Below are positions 50,904 to 60,100 of a DNA stretch of 60,292 nucleotides, one piece after another. Below the pieces are notes generated by a model, which made no database searches, had not been told where the DNA came from, and worked only from the letters and a program-made list of their open reading frames with translations. Source of the DNA: Flavobacteriaceae bacterium (GTDB lineage: Bacteria > Bacteroidota > Bacteroidia > Flavobacteriales > Flavobacteriaceae). Numbering within the stretch: the first letter of the stretch is position 1; each line of letters opens with the position of its first letter. Position numbers and translations under genes: made by a program. Location: the NCBI GenBank assembly GCA_947456815.1, contig CANGTL010000013.1, forward strand, positions 1 through 60,292, given 5' to 3'.

Positions 50904-51746
50904 TTGAAAAATTTATTTTACTGTGTCTTAAGCATATTATGCTTTTCTTTTAGCGCTTCTTCGCAAGAATCAACAGCAATACAACCTAAATATACCGCCC
51001 ATAATAAAGGTAAATTTTTTGTCTCTTGGGGAGGAAATAGAGAAAGTTATTCCAAGTCAGACATCACTTTTACTGGTGCTGACTATAACTTTACACTTCA
51101 TAATGTAGAAGCTCATGACAAACCCAAGGGTTGGCATTGCGACTACTTGAATCCTGCGCGGATGACGATTCCACAAACCAATTTTAGATTGGGTTATTTT
51201 ATTTCAGATCATTACAGCGTTACGATTGGGGTTGATCACATGAAATATGTTATGTTTCAGGACCGTGCGGTAAAACTTAGTGGGTATTATCCAAATTATG
51301 GGTCTTACGGTGAAGTTTTGTCAAACAATCAAACATTGCTTACAGAAGATTTTTTGACTTTTGAACATACCGATGGATTGAATTATGTGAATACTGAGGT
51401 GTCAAGATTTGATGACATCTCCAAACTATTTAAGATTGGAAATACAGATAAAATTCAAATCAATATTACCGAAGGAATTGGTGCCGGTTTTTTATATCCT
51501 AAGACCAATGCAAAAGTTCTTGGGAAAGAAAGGCACGATGACTTCCATGTTTCAGGTTACGGCGTTTCAGCGAAAGTGGGATTAAATATTACATTATTCA
51601 AACACTTTTTTGTGCAGGGTGAATTGAAAAGCGGATACATCAATATGCCAGATATTAGAACGACCTATGACCCGGTTGACCGCGCGTCGCAAGAGTTTTT
51701 CTTTTTTCAGAGAATTATTTCCTTTGGAGGGATTTTCAGAATTTAA
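50904..51746 (+). CDS. Probable outer-membrane protein
   Basis: This protein has 280 residues, with start TTG at 50904: KNLFYCVLSILCFSFSASSQ is a good signal peptide, and the earlier TTG at 50859 would overlap kdsA by 35 bases. The mature part has alternating polar and hydrophobic residues (FFVSWGGNRESYSKSDITF, YFISDHYSVTIGVDHMKYV, INITEGIGAGFLYPKTNAKV, KHFFVQGELKSGYINMPDI) and closes with FFFQRIISFGGIFRI. It is probably a small beta-barrel or surface protein. Family not recognised. Confidence 0.65.
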   Translation: MKNLFYCVLSILCFSFSASSQESTAIQPKYTAHNKGKFFVSWGGNRESYSKSDITFTGADYNFTLHNVEAHDKPKGWHCDYLNPARMTIPQTNFRLGYFISDHYSVTIGVDHMKYVMFQDRAVKLSGYYPNYGSYGEVLSNNQTLLTEDFLTFEHTDGLNYVNTEVSRFDDISKLFKIGNTDKIQINITEGIGAGFLYPKTNAKVLGKERHDDFHVSGYGVSAKVGLNITLFKHFFVQGELKSGYINMPDIRTTYDPVDRASQEFFFFQRIISFGGIFRI

Positions 51747-51823
51747 GTAAAAATTAGCTTTTACCGGTAATTAATTTTCAAATTCCTTTGTACATTAGCC
51801 TATCAATCTTAAACTTTATAAAA

Positions 51824-52087
51824 ATGAAAAAAGTTGTTTTAGCAGTAATTGCTGTTTTGGGATTCGCATTGACTGGATTTGCTCAAGAAGGAGCTAAGAA
51901 AGCAGTTAAAAAAACAGAAACGGTAGTTAAAGAAGTAAAAAAAGAAGTAAAAGCGGCTGATGCAAAAGCAAAAGATGCAAAAGTAGTTTTGAAAAAAGAC
52001 GGAACGCCAGACAAGAGATACAAACAAACTAAGGAGGTAGTTTTGAAGAAAGACGGAACTCCAGATAAAAGATACAAACAAAAATAA
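51824..52087 (+). CDS. Lys-rich exported peptide with DGTPDKRYKQ repeats
   Basis: This protein has 87 residues from ATG 51824; a TTG at 51788 is in frame but lies upstream of a good signal peptide (MKKVVLAVIAVLGFALTGFA-Q). The mature part is very rich in Lys and Ala (KKAVKKTETVVKEVKKEV, helical) and then carries two direct copies of VVLKKDGTPDKRYKQ. The repeat KDGTPDKRYK is seen in small exported proteins of Flavobacteria. A strong terminator lies just beyond. It may bind acidic partners, but its function is unknown. Confidence 0.75.
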   Translation: MKKVVLAVIAVLGFALTGFAQEGAKKAVKKTETVVKEVKKEVKAADAKAKDAKVVLKKDGTPDKRYKQTKEVVLKKDGTPDKRYKQK

Positions 52088-52092
52088 AAATT

Positions 52093-52117
52093 AAAGCCAC
52101 TGAAAAGTGGCTTTTTT
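52093..52117 (+). terminator. Terminator of the Lys-rich peptide gene
   Basis: AAAGCCACT and AGTGGCTTT form a perfect 9-base stem with a GAAA tetraloop, and a T run (52112-52117) follows. It starts 6 bases after the stop codon at 52087. Confidence 0.9.
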
Positions 52118-52139
52118 ATTGAGATCATTTTGAAAAACA

Positions 52140-53498
52140 TTATTGATCCATTAAGTAAACTAATGAGGCTATCGCAGCGGCACCTAATTCTAATTCTCTT
52201 TTGTTGACCGCGTCAAACTTATCGTTTGCGGCATGATGGTAATCAAAATAACGCTGCGAATCTGGGCGCAATCCTACTTTAACCAAGTTCTTACCTGTCA
52301 GAGGTTCAATATCAGAGCCACTATGTCCTTTGGTGAAACTATGCAGCAAATAAGGTTCGAAAAGTTCCTTAAAACCAACTATTTTATTAAAATTTAGTTC
52401 ATCACATTCCATTGAAAATCCACGTGGAGAAAACCCTCCCGAATCACTTTCTAATGCAAAAACGTGGTTTTCATTATTCTTCTTCGACAATTGTTCATAC
52501 TTATCACCGCCGCGACCTCCATTTTCTTCATTCATAAAAAGAACCACACGAATGGTATTCTTGGGCTTGTAATTTAGGTTTTTGAAAATATGAAGGACTT
52601 CCATACTCTGCACCACTCCTGCTCCATCATCGTGAGATCCGTCGGCTAAATCCCAAGAATCTAAATGTCCGCCGACAACCATAATCTGATCAGGATGTTC
52701 GCTCCCTTTGATTTCACCTACTACGTTATACGATAGAACTTCGGGCAATTGTTGGCAGGTTTGTTTGAAATGAAATTGTAGTTGTGGGTTCTCTTTTAAA
52801 AGTTTGGATAGTAACTCGGCGCCATTTGTACTAATAGCAGCCGTTGGAATGTACTTGTCTTTCGGGATATCGCCATAACTTTGATTTCCGGTGTGAGGAA
52901 AATCATCCAAACGCATCGTCATCGATCGAACAATTGTGCCAACTGCGCCGTATTTTGAAGCTTCTCTTGCACCAGCATATCGCTGATCTACCGCCTTCCC
53001 GTAGGACTTGAACGTTTCTATATTCTCGGGCTCAAATGGTCGGTTATAAAAAACGATTTTCCCTTTTATTTTAACTTCGCCAAGGACTGCGAGCTCTTCA
53101 AAGCTTTTCACTTCAATCACCTCTGCGGTAATCCCATTTTTTGGAGTAGCGACAGAACTTCCTAGTGCGCAAATCGGAACCACTGTTTTTTTTCCGTTAT
53201 TCAAAATATAAGCGGATTCCTTTTCTCCACGAACCCAATGTGGGACCATGACTTCCTGCAGAAAAACCCGATCAAGACCTAAAGTTTCTAGTTGTTGTTT
53301 GGTGTATAAAACCGCTTTTTCTGCGCCTTCCGAACCGGATAATCGTGACCCAATTTTATTCGACAAATCATCTAACCAAGAATAGCATTTTCCTTGTGTT
53401 AAGGCAGCGGCATATATTTGCCGTAACATTTTCTCGTCTTGAGATTGAGAATAAGACAAAGATCCAATTAGCAATATCGAATACAGAAAATTCTTCAC
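52140..53498 (-). CDS. M28-type zinc aminopeptidase
   Basis: This protein has 452 residues with a short signal peptide (ends SLSYSQ-S). Residues 120-230 form a PA-type insert. The catalytic domain has HLDSWDLADGSHDDGAGV (metal His278, Asp290) and MNEENGGRGG (Glu324/325), as in M28 aminopeptidases, with the final His in the C-terminal part (LLHSFTKGHSGSDIEPL). It is exported and would free N-terminal residues from peptides. The start is GTG at 53498. It is the last gene of the GH97-MFS operon. Confidence 0.9.
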   Translation of the reverse strand: MKNFLYSILLIGSLSYSQSQDEKMLRQIYAAALTQGKCYSWLDDLSNKIGSRLSGSEGAEKAVLYTKQQLETLGLDRVFLQEVMVPHWVRGEKESAYILNNGKKTVVPICALGSSVATPKNGITAEVIEVKSFEELAVLGEVKIKGKIVFYNRPFEPENIETFKSYGKAVDQRYAGAREASKYGAVGTIVRSMTMRLDDFPHTGNQSYGDIPKDKYIPTAAISTNGAELLSKLLKENPQLQFHFKQTCQQLPEVLSYNVVGEIKGSEHPDQIMVVGGHLDSWDLADGSHDDGAGVVQSMEVLHIFKNLNYKPKNTIRVVLFMNEENGGRGGDKYEQLSKKNNENHVFALESDSGGFSPRGFSMECDELNFNKIVGFKELFEPYLLHSFTKGHSGSDIEPLTGKNLVKVGLRPDSQRYFDYHHAANDKFDAVNKRELELGAAAIASLVYLMDQ

Positions 53499-53522
53499 GG
53501 TTTTCTTTTTAAGTTAAATGAA

Positions 53523-54959
53523 TTAATGTCCACCACTTATTTGCTGATCAAAATCAATTCCTTGACTTTTCAATATTTTACTGACTTTCCATGCGTAATA
53601 GGCCAAATAGGCAAAGCAAAGTACACCTACAATGTAACTGGCGTGAATGGTAGAAACATCTGCAATATAACCTTGCAGTAAACTAATAAATCCACCACCC
53701 ATAATCATCATAATCAAGAAGCTACTGCCTTGACTGGTGTGTTTCCCTAGTCCGCTAATGGCTAAAGTAAATATACAAGGCCACAAAGTACTGCAGAACA
53801 AACCGACGCTGGTAAAGGCATACACGCTAATCATACCATCTGTTGCCATCCCAATAAGTAATGCTAAAATCCCTAATCCAGAGAAAATAAGTAACATTCT
53901 TGCTGGATTACCTTTACTAGCCATATCCGCCACAATCAAAACCAAGATCACTAAAGCGTATACATAAAAAGGCGTCAAATCATGTTTCGCCACTGCGTTT
54001 ACAAACAAGAAAACACCAAAAGCGAGATAAGGCGCTATGAATCGCAATATTTTTTGTCGATTCATATTATCGGTAAAAGCTTCAACTGCTCCTGTCCAAC
54101 GACCAATCATTAAACTCGCCCAATACAATGAAATATAAGGCGCAATATCTTTAGTCATGAAACCAAGATTTTTTTCCATATAGGCTGGCAAATTACTAGC
54201 AGTAGAAACTTCAACGCCTACATACACAAAAATACCAATCATCCCTAAAACCAATTGCGGATACTGCAAAGCAGAACTGCGCGAAGAAGCTGCTTCACTT
54301 TCGGATTCCACTATAGCTTGTGGCTTGTCTGGCAAGGATGAAAACTTGAGTAGAATAGCAACAACCAAAAACGCCAATCCCAAAATCAAATAGGGAATTT
54401 TCACACTCTCAATGCTCATGTCTGTATTGCTGGAAGTTGCTGATCCGAAAATGGCAAAACTTACAATAAGTGGACCGATTGTCGTTCCTAAATTATTGAT
54501 TCCTCCGGCTAGCGTAAGACGTTGCGAACCGGTGGCAATTGGACCTAAAGCAATGGCTAATGGATTTGCCACAGTCTGTTGCAGAGAAAAACCTAAGGCC
54601 ACAGTAAACAATCCACAAAGCATCAAAGTAAATGAACCGCTATTAGCCGCAGGATAAAATAACAAGGTTCCCAAAGCAGAAATTCCCAACCCCAATGCCA
54701 ATGAATTTTTATAACCAATTCTATTAATCAAATCGCCTTTGGTTAAGTAGGAAATCAATAAATAGATCAAAGATCCTACGGTATAAGCAATATAAAAAGC
54801 TAGGGATACCAATTGACTTTGAACTTGTGTCAAGTCAAATGCTTTTTTAAAAACTGGAATGAGAATATCATTACTCGCTGCCACGAATCCCCAGAAGAAA
54901 AAGACACTTGCTAAAGGAATAAATTGTGCCCAGTTGGTTTTCAAATTTTGTGTACTCAT
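53523..54959 (-). CDS. Sugar MFS transporter (FucP/GluP family)
   Basis: This protein has 478 residues from ATG 54959; ATG 54998 is also in frame (see the repeat there). It has about 12 membrane segments: FIPLASVFFFWGFVAASNDI opens the first, and WASLMIGRWTGAVEAF is a usual motif of this group. It fits the FucP/GluP sugar/H+ symporters. Sugar preference cannot be told, but its neighbours (GH97, peptidase) suggest glucose or galactose released from polysaccharide. It lies between them, overlapping or near-abutting the GH97 gene. Confidence 0.88.
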   Translation of the reverse strand: MSTQNLKTNWAQFIPLASVFFFWGFVAASNDILIPVFKKAFDLTQVQSQLVSLAFYIAYTVGSLIYLLISYLTKGDLINRIGYKNSLALGLGISALGTLLFYPAANSGSFTLMLCGLFTVALGFSLQQTVANPLAIALGPIATGSQRLTLAGGINNLGTTIGPLIVSFAIFGSATSSNTDMSIESVKIPYLILGLAFLVVAILLKFSSLPDKPQAIVESESEAASSRSSALQYPQLVLGMIGIFVYVGVEVSTASNLPAYMEKNLGFMTKDIAPYISLYWASLMIGRWTGAVEAFTDNMNRQKILRFIAPYLAFGVFLFVNAVAKHDLTPFYVYALVILVLIVADMASKGNPARMLLIFSGLGILALLIGMATDGMISVYAFTSVGLFCSTLWPCIFTLAISGLGKHTSQGSSFLIMMIMGGGFISLLQGYIADVSTIHASYIVGVLCFAYLAYYAWKVSKILKSQGIDFDQQISGGH

Positions 54960-54961
54960 AA

Positions 54962-54981
54962 TTTGGTTTGGTTTGGTTTGG
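54962..54981 (-). repeat. Pentanucleotide microsatellite at the MFS start
   Basis: On the minus strand four copies of CCAAA lie between the GH97 stop codon (54982-54984) and ATG 54959. A change in copy number would shift the frame if translation starts at 54998, or change the ribosome-binding distance if it starts at 54959. Confidence 0.6.
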
Positions 54982-57081
54982 TTAATCGATGGGTTCAAAA
55001 CTAATTGCAGTTCCTCCTCCAGGAGCTAAATGTAATTTAATTTTTGATTTGTTTGTGACTTCTACAGTTTTTATAGCGTATGACTTCGGGTTATTATCCC
55101 ACGAAGCGTCTTTCCCATCTTCGTAAATGATTGCCTTGTACTTCTTCCCTGCTGATAGAAAATCGCATTTTATCTCCGTGCTTCTAGCACTTTCATCGGT
55201 AATTGAACCCAAAAACCAACTTTCTTTTCCTTTGGTTTTTCTTGCCACCGTAATGTAATCGCCAGGTTCCGCTTCGAGGTATTTGCTTTCTTGCCAATCA
55301 ACCGCTACATCTTTGATGAATTGAAATGCATCAGGGTATTTCTCATAATTTTCAGGTAAATCTGCTGCCATTTGCAATGGAGAATACATTGTAACGTAAA
55401 GTGCTAGTTGTTTGGCTAAAGTCGTATGGACTTGGGCTGTTTTGGTCTTATCATACGAACTCATTTTGATTTCAAAGATTCCTGGCGTGTAATCCATCGG
55501 GCCGCCGAGTAATCGTGTGAATGGTAAAATAGTTTCATGCATCGGCGGGTTTCCGACACTCCACGCATTGAATTCATTTCCTCTTGCCGCCTCGGCGCAA
55601 ATGTAATTTGGATACGTTCTGCTATAGCCAGTCGGGCGTGAACTTTCATGGGAGTTCACCATTAATTTATAGTCAGCCGCACGCTTGGCAACAAAGTTAA
55701 AGTGATTCACCATCGATTGGCCGTCGTGGTATTCTCCGTATGGAATAATATAACCTACATAACCTGTTTTTACTGCTGGATAGCCATAATCTTTCATCAA
55801 GTTAAAGCCACGATCCAAATGTCTTTCATAATTAGAAACAGAAGCGGAAGTTTCATGATGCATAATCATTTTGACACCTTTTGATTTTGCGTAGTCATTA
55901 ATTTCTTTCAAATTAAAATCCGGATAAGGCGTCACAAAATCAAATACTTCTTCCTTTCGATCACGAAACCATTCTTCCCAGCCGACGTTCCAGCCTTCTA
56001 CTAAAACACCATCAAAACCGTTCTTGGCAGCGAAATCAATATAGCGTTTCGTGTTTTCGGTTGTTGCACCGTGTTTTCCACTAGGTTTTAAAACGTCGCT
56101 AGGATTGTTTTGAGCATTCTGCGAACCTGCATAATCCCAAGTTGATTTTCCGACATGCATTTCCCACCAAATACCGACGTATTTCATGGGTTTAATCCAA
56201 GAAGTATCGTCAATTTTTGAAGGTTCATTCAAATTTAAAATCATTTTAGAACCGACAATATCTCGGGCGTCATTAGTGACCAAAATAGTTCTCCACGGCG
56301 AAACACAAGGCGTTCTCAAATTGGCTTTATCACCAACTGCGTTAGGAACCAAATGTGATTTCAATGACAATTTCGCCACATCAACATCCAAGTGCATCAA
56401 GGGATAATTGACCACAGCGGCTTCAAAAATATTGAGATAAAGGTTGTCTTTAGATTTCATCATGAGCGGCGCTTGCACGATAAAATGACCCGCAATAGAT
56501 TTCATGCCGATGCCGTTATTGAGATGTACTTTCTTCGTGTCAATCTCGGAGAACAGCGATTCTTGATAAATATATTCATTGCTATCAAAATCGCCAGGTA
56601 ACCAAAAAACTTTGTGATTATCGGTTAAATTAAACTCGCTAACTTCTTCTGCAACAGTAAAGTAATTTAAATCTTTTTGTAATGGAAAATCATATCTAAA
56701 CGCTACTCCTTCGTCAAAAACACGGAAAACAATATTCATTTTTCGACCGGTGCCCATTTGAGAAAGCGACACAATTAACTCGTTATAATGATTAACAATG
56801 GTCGATTGTTCTCCCAAAACGGGCTGCCAAGTTTCATTGAAAGTCGAAGTCTTACTGTCTTCTAATTTGAAATGCGAAGCCAAATCGGCTCCGTTCTTCA
56901 GTGTAATACCCATATAACTTTGAAGAATAATAGGTTTGTTCTTATAAGTAACTGAGTAGATCGGTTTTCCTTTTTCAGCAAAGTCAAAAGTTAGCGTAAT
57001 TTGCTTCGATGGAGATTGAACGCTTTGCGCATTTAAAGCGCCAATGAATAACAAAACAAAAAAAGAAAAAAGAGACTTCAT
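54982..57081 (-). CDS. Glycoside hydrolase family 97
   Basis: This protein has 699 residues from ATG 57081: MKSLFSFFVLLFIGALNAQ is a signal peptide (cut LNA-Q); an upstream in-frame ATG at 57108 adds nine residues for no gain. Three domains follow: N-terminal beta-sandwich, central TIM-like barrel and C-terminal beta domain. The motifs are YVGIWWEMHVGKSTWDYAGS, DGVLVEGWNVGWEEW, MIMHHETSASVSNYERHLDR, HESSRPTGYSRTYPN and EAARGNEFNAW with Glu residues as in the SusB-like inverting alpha-glucosidases. It acts in the periplasm on alpha-linked glucose oligomers, and the MFS transporter downstream probably takes up the product. Confidence 0.9.
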   Translation of the reverse strand: MKSLFSFFVLLFIGALNAQSVQSPSKQITLTFDFAEKGKPIYSVTYKNKPIILQSYMGITLKNGADLASHFKLEDSKTSTFNETWQPVLGEQSTIVNHYNELIVSLSQMGTGRKMNIVFRVFDEGVAFRYDFPLQKDLNYFTVAEEVSEFNLTDNHKVFWLPGDFDSNEYIYQESLFSEIDTKKVHLNNGIGMKSIAGHFIVQAPLMMKSKDNLYLNIFEAAVVNYPLMHLDVDVAKLSLKSHLVPNAVGDKANLRTPCVSPWRTILVTNDARDIVGSKMILNLNEPSKIDDTSWIKPMKYVGIWWEMHVGKSTWDYAGSQNAQNNPSDVLKPSGKHGATTENTKRYIDFAAKNGFDGVLVEGWNVGWEEWFRDRKEEVFDFVTPYPDFNLKEINDYAKSKGVKMIMHHETSASVSNYERHLDRGFNLMKDYGYPAVKTGYVGYIIPYGEYHDGQSMVNHFNFVAKRAADYKLMVNSHESSRPTGYSRTYPNYICAEAARGNEFNAWSVGNPPMHETILPFTRLLGGPMDYTPGIFEIKMSSYDKTKTAQVHTTLAKQLALYVTMYSPLQMAADLPENYEKYPDAFQFIKDVAVDWQESKYLEAEPGDYITVARKTKGKESWFLGSITDESARSTEIKCDFLSAGKKYKAIIYEDGKDASWDNNPKSYAIKTVEVTNKSKIKLHLAPGGGTAISFEPID

Positions 57082-57122
57082 AGAAAAAAATTTGACTAAA
57101 GATAACAACTTTTTTCAAAGAA

Positions 57123-57156
57123 AAAATCCTACCTAGTAAAAACTAAATAGGATTTT
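57123..57156 (-). terminator. Terminator of the dehydrogenase-like gene
   Basis: AAAATCCTA (57123-57131) pairs with TAGGATTTT (57148-57156), with an inner TAGT/ACTA stem. It lies just beyond the stop of the minus gene at 57177, and a T run follows on the minus strand. Confidence 0.8.
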
Positions 57157-57176
57157 CTTAATATTTATTTTGTTGA

Positions 57177-58379
57177 TTATTTGCCATCTACATAATCCTG
57201 CAAATACTCAAATCGTTTGGTCAGCTTGCCGTTCTCTGTCATTTTTGATCGCTGTAAAATGCCGTCTTTGTCACCATTAAAGAACGCTGGAACAACATAC
57301 TTCATAAACATTTCACCAAAACCCTCGCTTGCATCTTTGGGTAATTCACAAGGTAAATTATCAACAGACATCACCACAATAGCACCTGGATGTGTATACG
57401 GAACTTCCTTGTTTTCCGATGGCAAATAGCCAAAAAACGGATCTGCAATAGTGGATGCTTTTACCGTACAGGCAATTGGACCATCGACGTCGCACGAAAT
57501 ATCAGCCACTACTTTTATTTTGCAATCAACCGCTTGCAGCATAGCTTGCGACAATATTTCCGGTCCATCGTTTCCATAAAAGTGCCCGGCCATAAAGATA
57601 TCAGAGACTTTAGAAAAACGTTCGAAGTTAGAAGTGTATGCTGTTGGATTCGCGTAAAAGTCTTCTTTGGTTGCTGGTTGTCCGTCTTTACGACGGTAGT
57701 AATCGACTACATCAATCTGTGTGTAAACCGGTTCTGAGTAATTCTTAGTAAGGTAATTCTCGATAGAAACTTCTTTGATCTTCATTCCGTCGAGGATTTC
57801 TTTGGCACCCATAGCTACTTTTCCGTGGCCGGTGAGTACAATTTTAATTGGTGGCAAAACCTGACGTTTTAATCTCGCCACAAGGTCTTCTTTGCTAGAA
57901 AGCGTCTCTGCTTTTGGAATAGTAAACAACTCGAACTTGATACCAAAGGCGCGCAAGCCGTTATAAGCGCCAACAATTCCGGCGTATCGTCCGAAGCCAA
58001 TTAGTCGCTTATAATGAGCATCTACAATCGTCTCGTGATCATAAAGGTCAATTTTCTTGGCAATAATCGCTTGCAGTAATTTTCGATTGTGCGCTTGTTT
58101 TTTGAGGGTATGCGAAAAGAAAAAGTACTTTTTATTTGGAATTAAAGCGTCAACAGGAACTTCTTTGACACCAAAAAGCACGTCGCAATCGGTCATATCG
58201 TCGGCAACTTCGATGCCTTGCGCCACGTATTCTTCGTCAGAAAAAACACGAATATCCGAACGTTCCACTTTGATTTGTACTTCGGGATGCTCCGTTTTCA
58301 TACGCCCTAATTCCTCAGGCGTGAACACTACTCTGCGGTCAGGCGGATTTTTTCTTTCTTTAATAATTCCGAATTTCAT
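57177..58379 (-). CDS. Alanine or saccharopine dehydrogenase-like oxidoreductase
   Basis: This protein has 400 residues. It opens MKFGIIKERKNPPDRRVVFT, the N-terminal domain of the alanine dehydrogenase/saccharopine dehydrogenase (lysine-forming) group, with KEVPVDALIPNKKYFFFSHT. The middle has IKIVLTGHGKVAMGAKEIL, the Rossmann dinucleotide motif (G-x-G-x-V-A), and ends DISCDVDGPIACTVKAS, PFFGYLPS. It is closer to the saccharopine dehydrogenase side by length, but the substrate cannot be told. It is monocistronic, facing the serine hydrolase lipoprotein gene. Confidence 0.8.
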   Translation of the reverse strand: MKFGIIKERKNPPDRRVVFTPEELGRMKTEHPEVQIKVERSDIRVFSDEEYVAQGIEVADDMTDCDVLFGVKEVPVDALIPNKKYFFFSHTLKKQAHNRKLLQAIIAKKIDLYDHETIVDAHYKRLIGFGRYAGIVGAYNGLRAFGIKFELFTIPKAETLSSKEDLVARLKRQVLPPIKIVLTGHGKVAMGAKEILDGMKIKEVSIENYLTKNYSEPVYTQIDVVDYYRRKDGQPATKEDFYANPTAYTSNFERFSKVSDIFMAGHFYGNDGPEILSQAMLQAVDCKIKVVADISCDVDGPIACTVKASTIADPFFGYLPSENKEVPYTHPGAIVVMSVDNLPCELPKDASEGFGEMFMKYVVPAFFNGDKDGILQRSKMTENGKLTKRFEYLQDYVDGK

Positions 58380-58540
58380 AGACTTGGGACTTTTTTAACG
58401 GCACCAAATGTAAACCATAACTACAACGTTTTCAAAACTTTTTTTCTTAAAAAAATGTGCTATTCTGAAAACCTAAAAAATGGTTAATAAAATGTTCATA
58501 AACCAAAAATTACGTCAGAATTCTCGTAGATTTGATTCTC

Positions 58541-58548
58541 TATATTTG
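58541..58548 (+). promoter_or_regulatory. -7 element TATATTTG for the serine hydrolase gene
   Basis: TATATTTG fits TAnnTTTG and lies 18 bases before the ATG at 58567. A longer in-frame ORF from 58480 covers it, but that start is therefore unlikely. Confidence 0.5.
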
Positions 58549-58566
58549 CTAATAAAGCATTTAAAC

Positions 58567-59763
58567 ATGAAGTCTACTAAATTTTTCTACTATATATTCC
58601 TTATCAGCATTATCGTTTTGATGATTACGTGCACCAAGCAAGAGCGCAACGAATCGGAAGAAACCGGAGTGAATGAAAAAGGATTACCTACCATGATTGC
58701 TTCCAAAGTGAAGTTTCCAAAATTAGTTTCCTCCTATCTCAATAGCAAAAAGGCATCCGTTGAAAGATATTGCAATAAATACTGGAGTAATGAAAATAAT
58801 AACCTAAGTTTTTTAGTCGCCAAAGATGGTCAAATTATCTACGAAAGGTATCAGGGCGTTGGAAATCGGGAGCAAGATATTGAAATAGCGCAAAACACCC
58901 CACTTCATATTGCGTCGGTAAGTAAAGTGCTAACGGCGACTGCATCCCTGCTTTTAATTAACCAAAATAAGATTGGATTAGACCAAAAGGTAAATACCAT
59001 TTTAGATAATTTTCCTTATCCTGAAATTACTGTTCGCACTTTATTAGATCACAGAAGTGGACTCCGCAACTACGCTTATTTCACAGAAGACAAAGGTGTT
59101 TGGGACAGACATAAAACGTTGACTAATCAAGATATACTGAATTTATTTACAGAAAAGAACATACAATTAGAATCAACTACAGATACTCGATTTGCGTATT
59201 GTAATACGAATTATGCAGTCTTGGCATCTATCATTGAAAAAGTTACTGGAATGGCTTATCCGCAGGCGATGAAAGAAATGATTTTCAATCCATTAGGAAT
59301 GAATGACACCTACGTTTTTGAATATGACAAACATTTAGAAACTGCAATTCCATCCTATAAAGCAAGTAATATGCGTTTGGCGTACGATTATTTGGATGCA
59401 GTTTACGGAGACAAGAACATTTATTCGACGCCAAGAGATTTGCTCAAATTTGATATGGCGCGCAAAGCACCGACTTTCTTGAAGAAAAAGTTACGTGATC
59501 AAATTTATGTTGGCTACAGCAATGAGCATAAAGGAACCAAAAATTATGGCCTTGGAATGCGCATGATTGAATGGGAAACGGGTCAAAAATTCTTATTTCA
59601 CAATGGTTGGTGGCATGGAAATACTTCTTCTTACATTACATTGATGAAAGAAGGCGTAACGATTATTGCACTTTCTAATAAATTCAACAAGAATATCTAC
59701 GCGGTTCGAAAACTAGCACCGGTTTTTGGTGATTATCCGTTTGACTTTGCGGATGAAGACTGA
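58567..59763 (+). CDS. Serine hydrolase (beta-lactamase-like) lipoprotein
   Basis: This protein has 398 residues. MKSTKFFYYIFLISIIVLMI followed by TC gives a lipobox Cys at residue 22. The SxxK motif is SVSK (Ser117, Lys120) and the YxN motif is YCN (Tyr211); a third element is HNGWWHG near the C-terminus. It belongs to the class C beta-lactamase-related family, which includes esterases and DD-peptidases; beta-lactam hydrolysis is not implied. I take ATG 58567 over the longer in-frame start at 58480. Confidence 0.88.
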   Translation: MKSTKFFYYIFLISIIVLMITCTKQERNESEETGVNEKGLPTMIASKVKFPKLVSSYLNSKKASVERYCNKYWSNENNNLSFLVAKDGQIIYERYQGVGNREQDIEIAQNTPLHIASVSKVLTATASLLLINQNKIGLDQKVNTILDNFPYPEITVRTLLDHRSGLRNYAYFTEDKGVWDRHKTLTNQDILNLFTEKNIQLESTTDTRFAYCNTNYAVLASIIEKVTGMAYPQAMKEMIFNPLGMNDTYVFEYDKHLETAIPSYKASNMRLAYDYLDAVYGDKNIYSTPRDLLKFDMARKAPTFLKKKLRDQIYVGYSNEHKGTKNYGLGMRMIEWETGQKFLFHNGWWHGNTSSYITLMKEGVTIIALSNKFNKNIYAVRKLAPVFGDYPFDFADED

Positions 59764-59787
59764 TTTAATTGATAATTGATAATTAAC

Positions 59788-59820
59788 ACCCGAGGCTTTT
59801 GCCGAACTGAGCGAAGCTAA
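59788..59820 (+). repeat. Mini-hairpin repeat, family 2, copy 2
   Basis: ACCCGAGGCTTTTGCCGAAC then TGAGCGAAGCTAA: the first stem is GGC-TTTT-GCC (GAA loop in copy 1) and the second is AGC-GAA-GCT. The paired bases are kept although the first loop differs. Confidence 0.65.
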
Positions 59821-59935
59821 TTAGGAATTAAAACTTTTCGTTATTGGTGAATTGAATTTCTGTTCTTTTGGCAACTCCTTCGTTTAACGTTTGATTTGGG
59901 TTTGCTTCTTAGCCCAATCGTTCAAGTTTAGATAT

Positions 59936-60050
59936 AACCCTAGCCCTGATCAGTGGAAATCCTTTTGCGCCGGTGTTTACTTCGTCAGTTCGCTCCGTTC
60001 TTGTGGCGCAAAAGATTGCAACGGACAGCAGGTTCCCGGCTCCTGAAAAT
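59936..60050 (+). repeat. Structured intergenic repeat, copy D (enlarged loop)
   Basis: Inner stem CTTTTGCGCC (59962-59971) pairs perfectly with GGCGCAAAAG (60005-60014), but the loop is 33 bases against 5 in the others. Outer arm CCTG (59945-59948) pairs with CAGG (60029-60032). The loop contains TTCGCTCCGTTC, the exact reverse complement of GAACGGAGCGAA in the family-2 repeat at 33441. Confidence 0.75.
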
Positions 60051-60100
60051 AATTCATAACATTTAACGCTTCTCTAACTCCTAAAATTTATAGTTTGAAC

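Noticed and set aside
58480..58566. Upstream ATG of the serine hydrolase
   Set aside because: It would put 29 residues before a clean lipoprotein signal peptide and would span the -7 element TATATTTG.
30418..60050. Structured repeats as insertion sequences
   Set aside because: They are under 120 bases, carry no transposase and show no target duplications that I could see.
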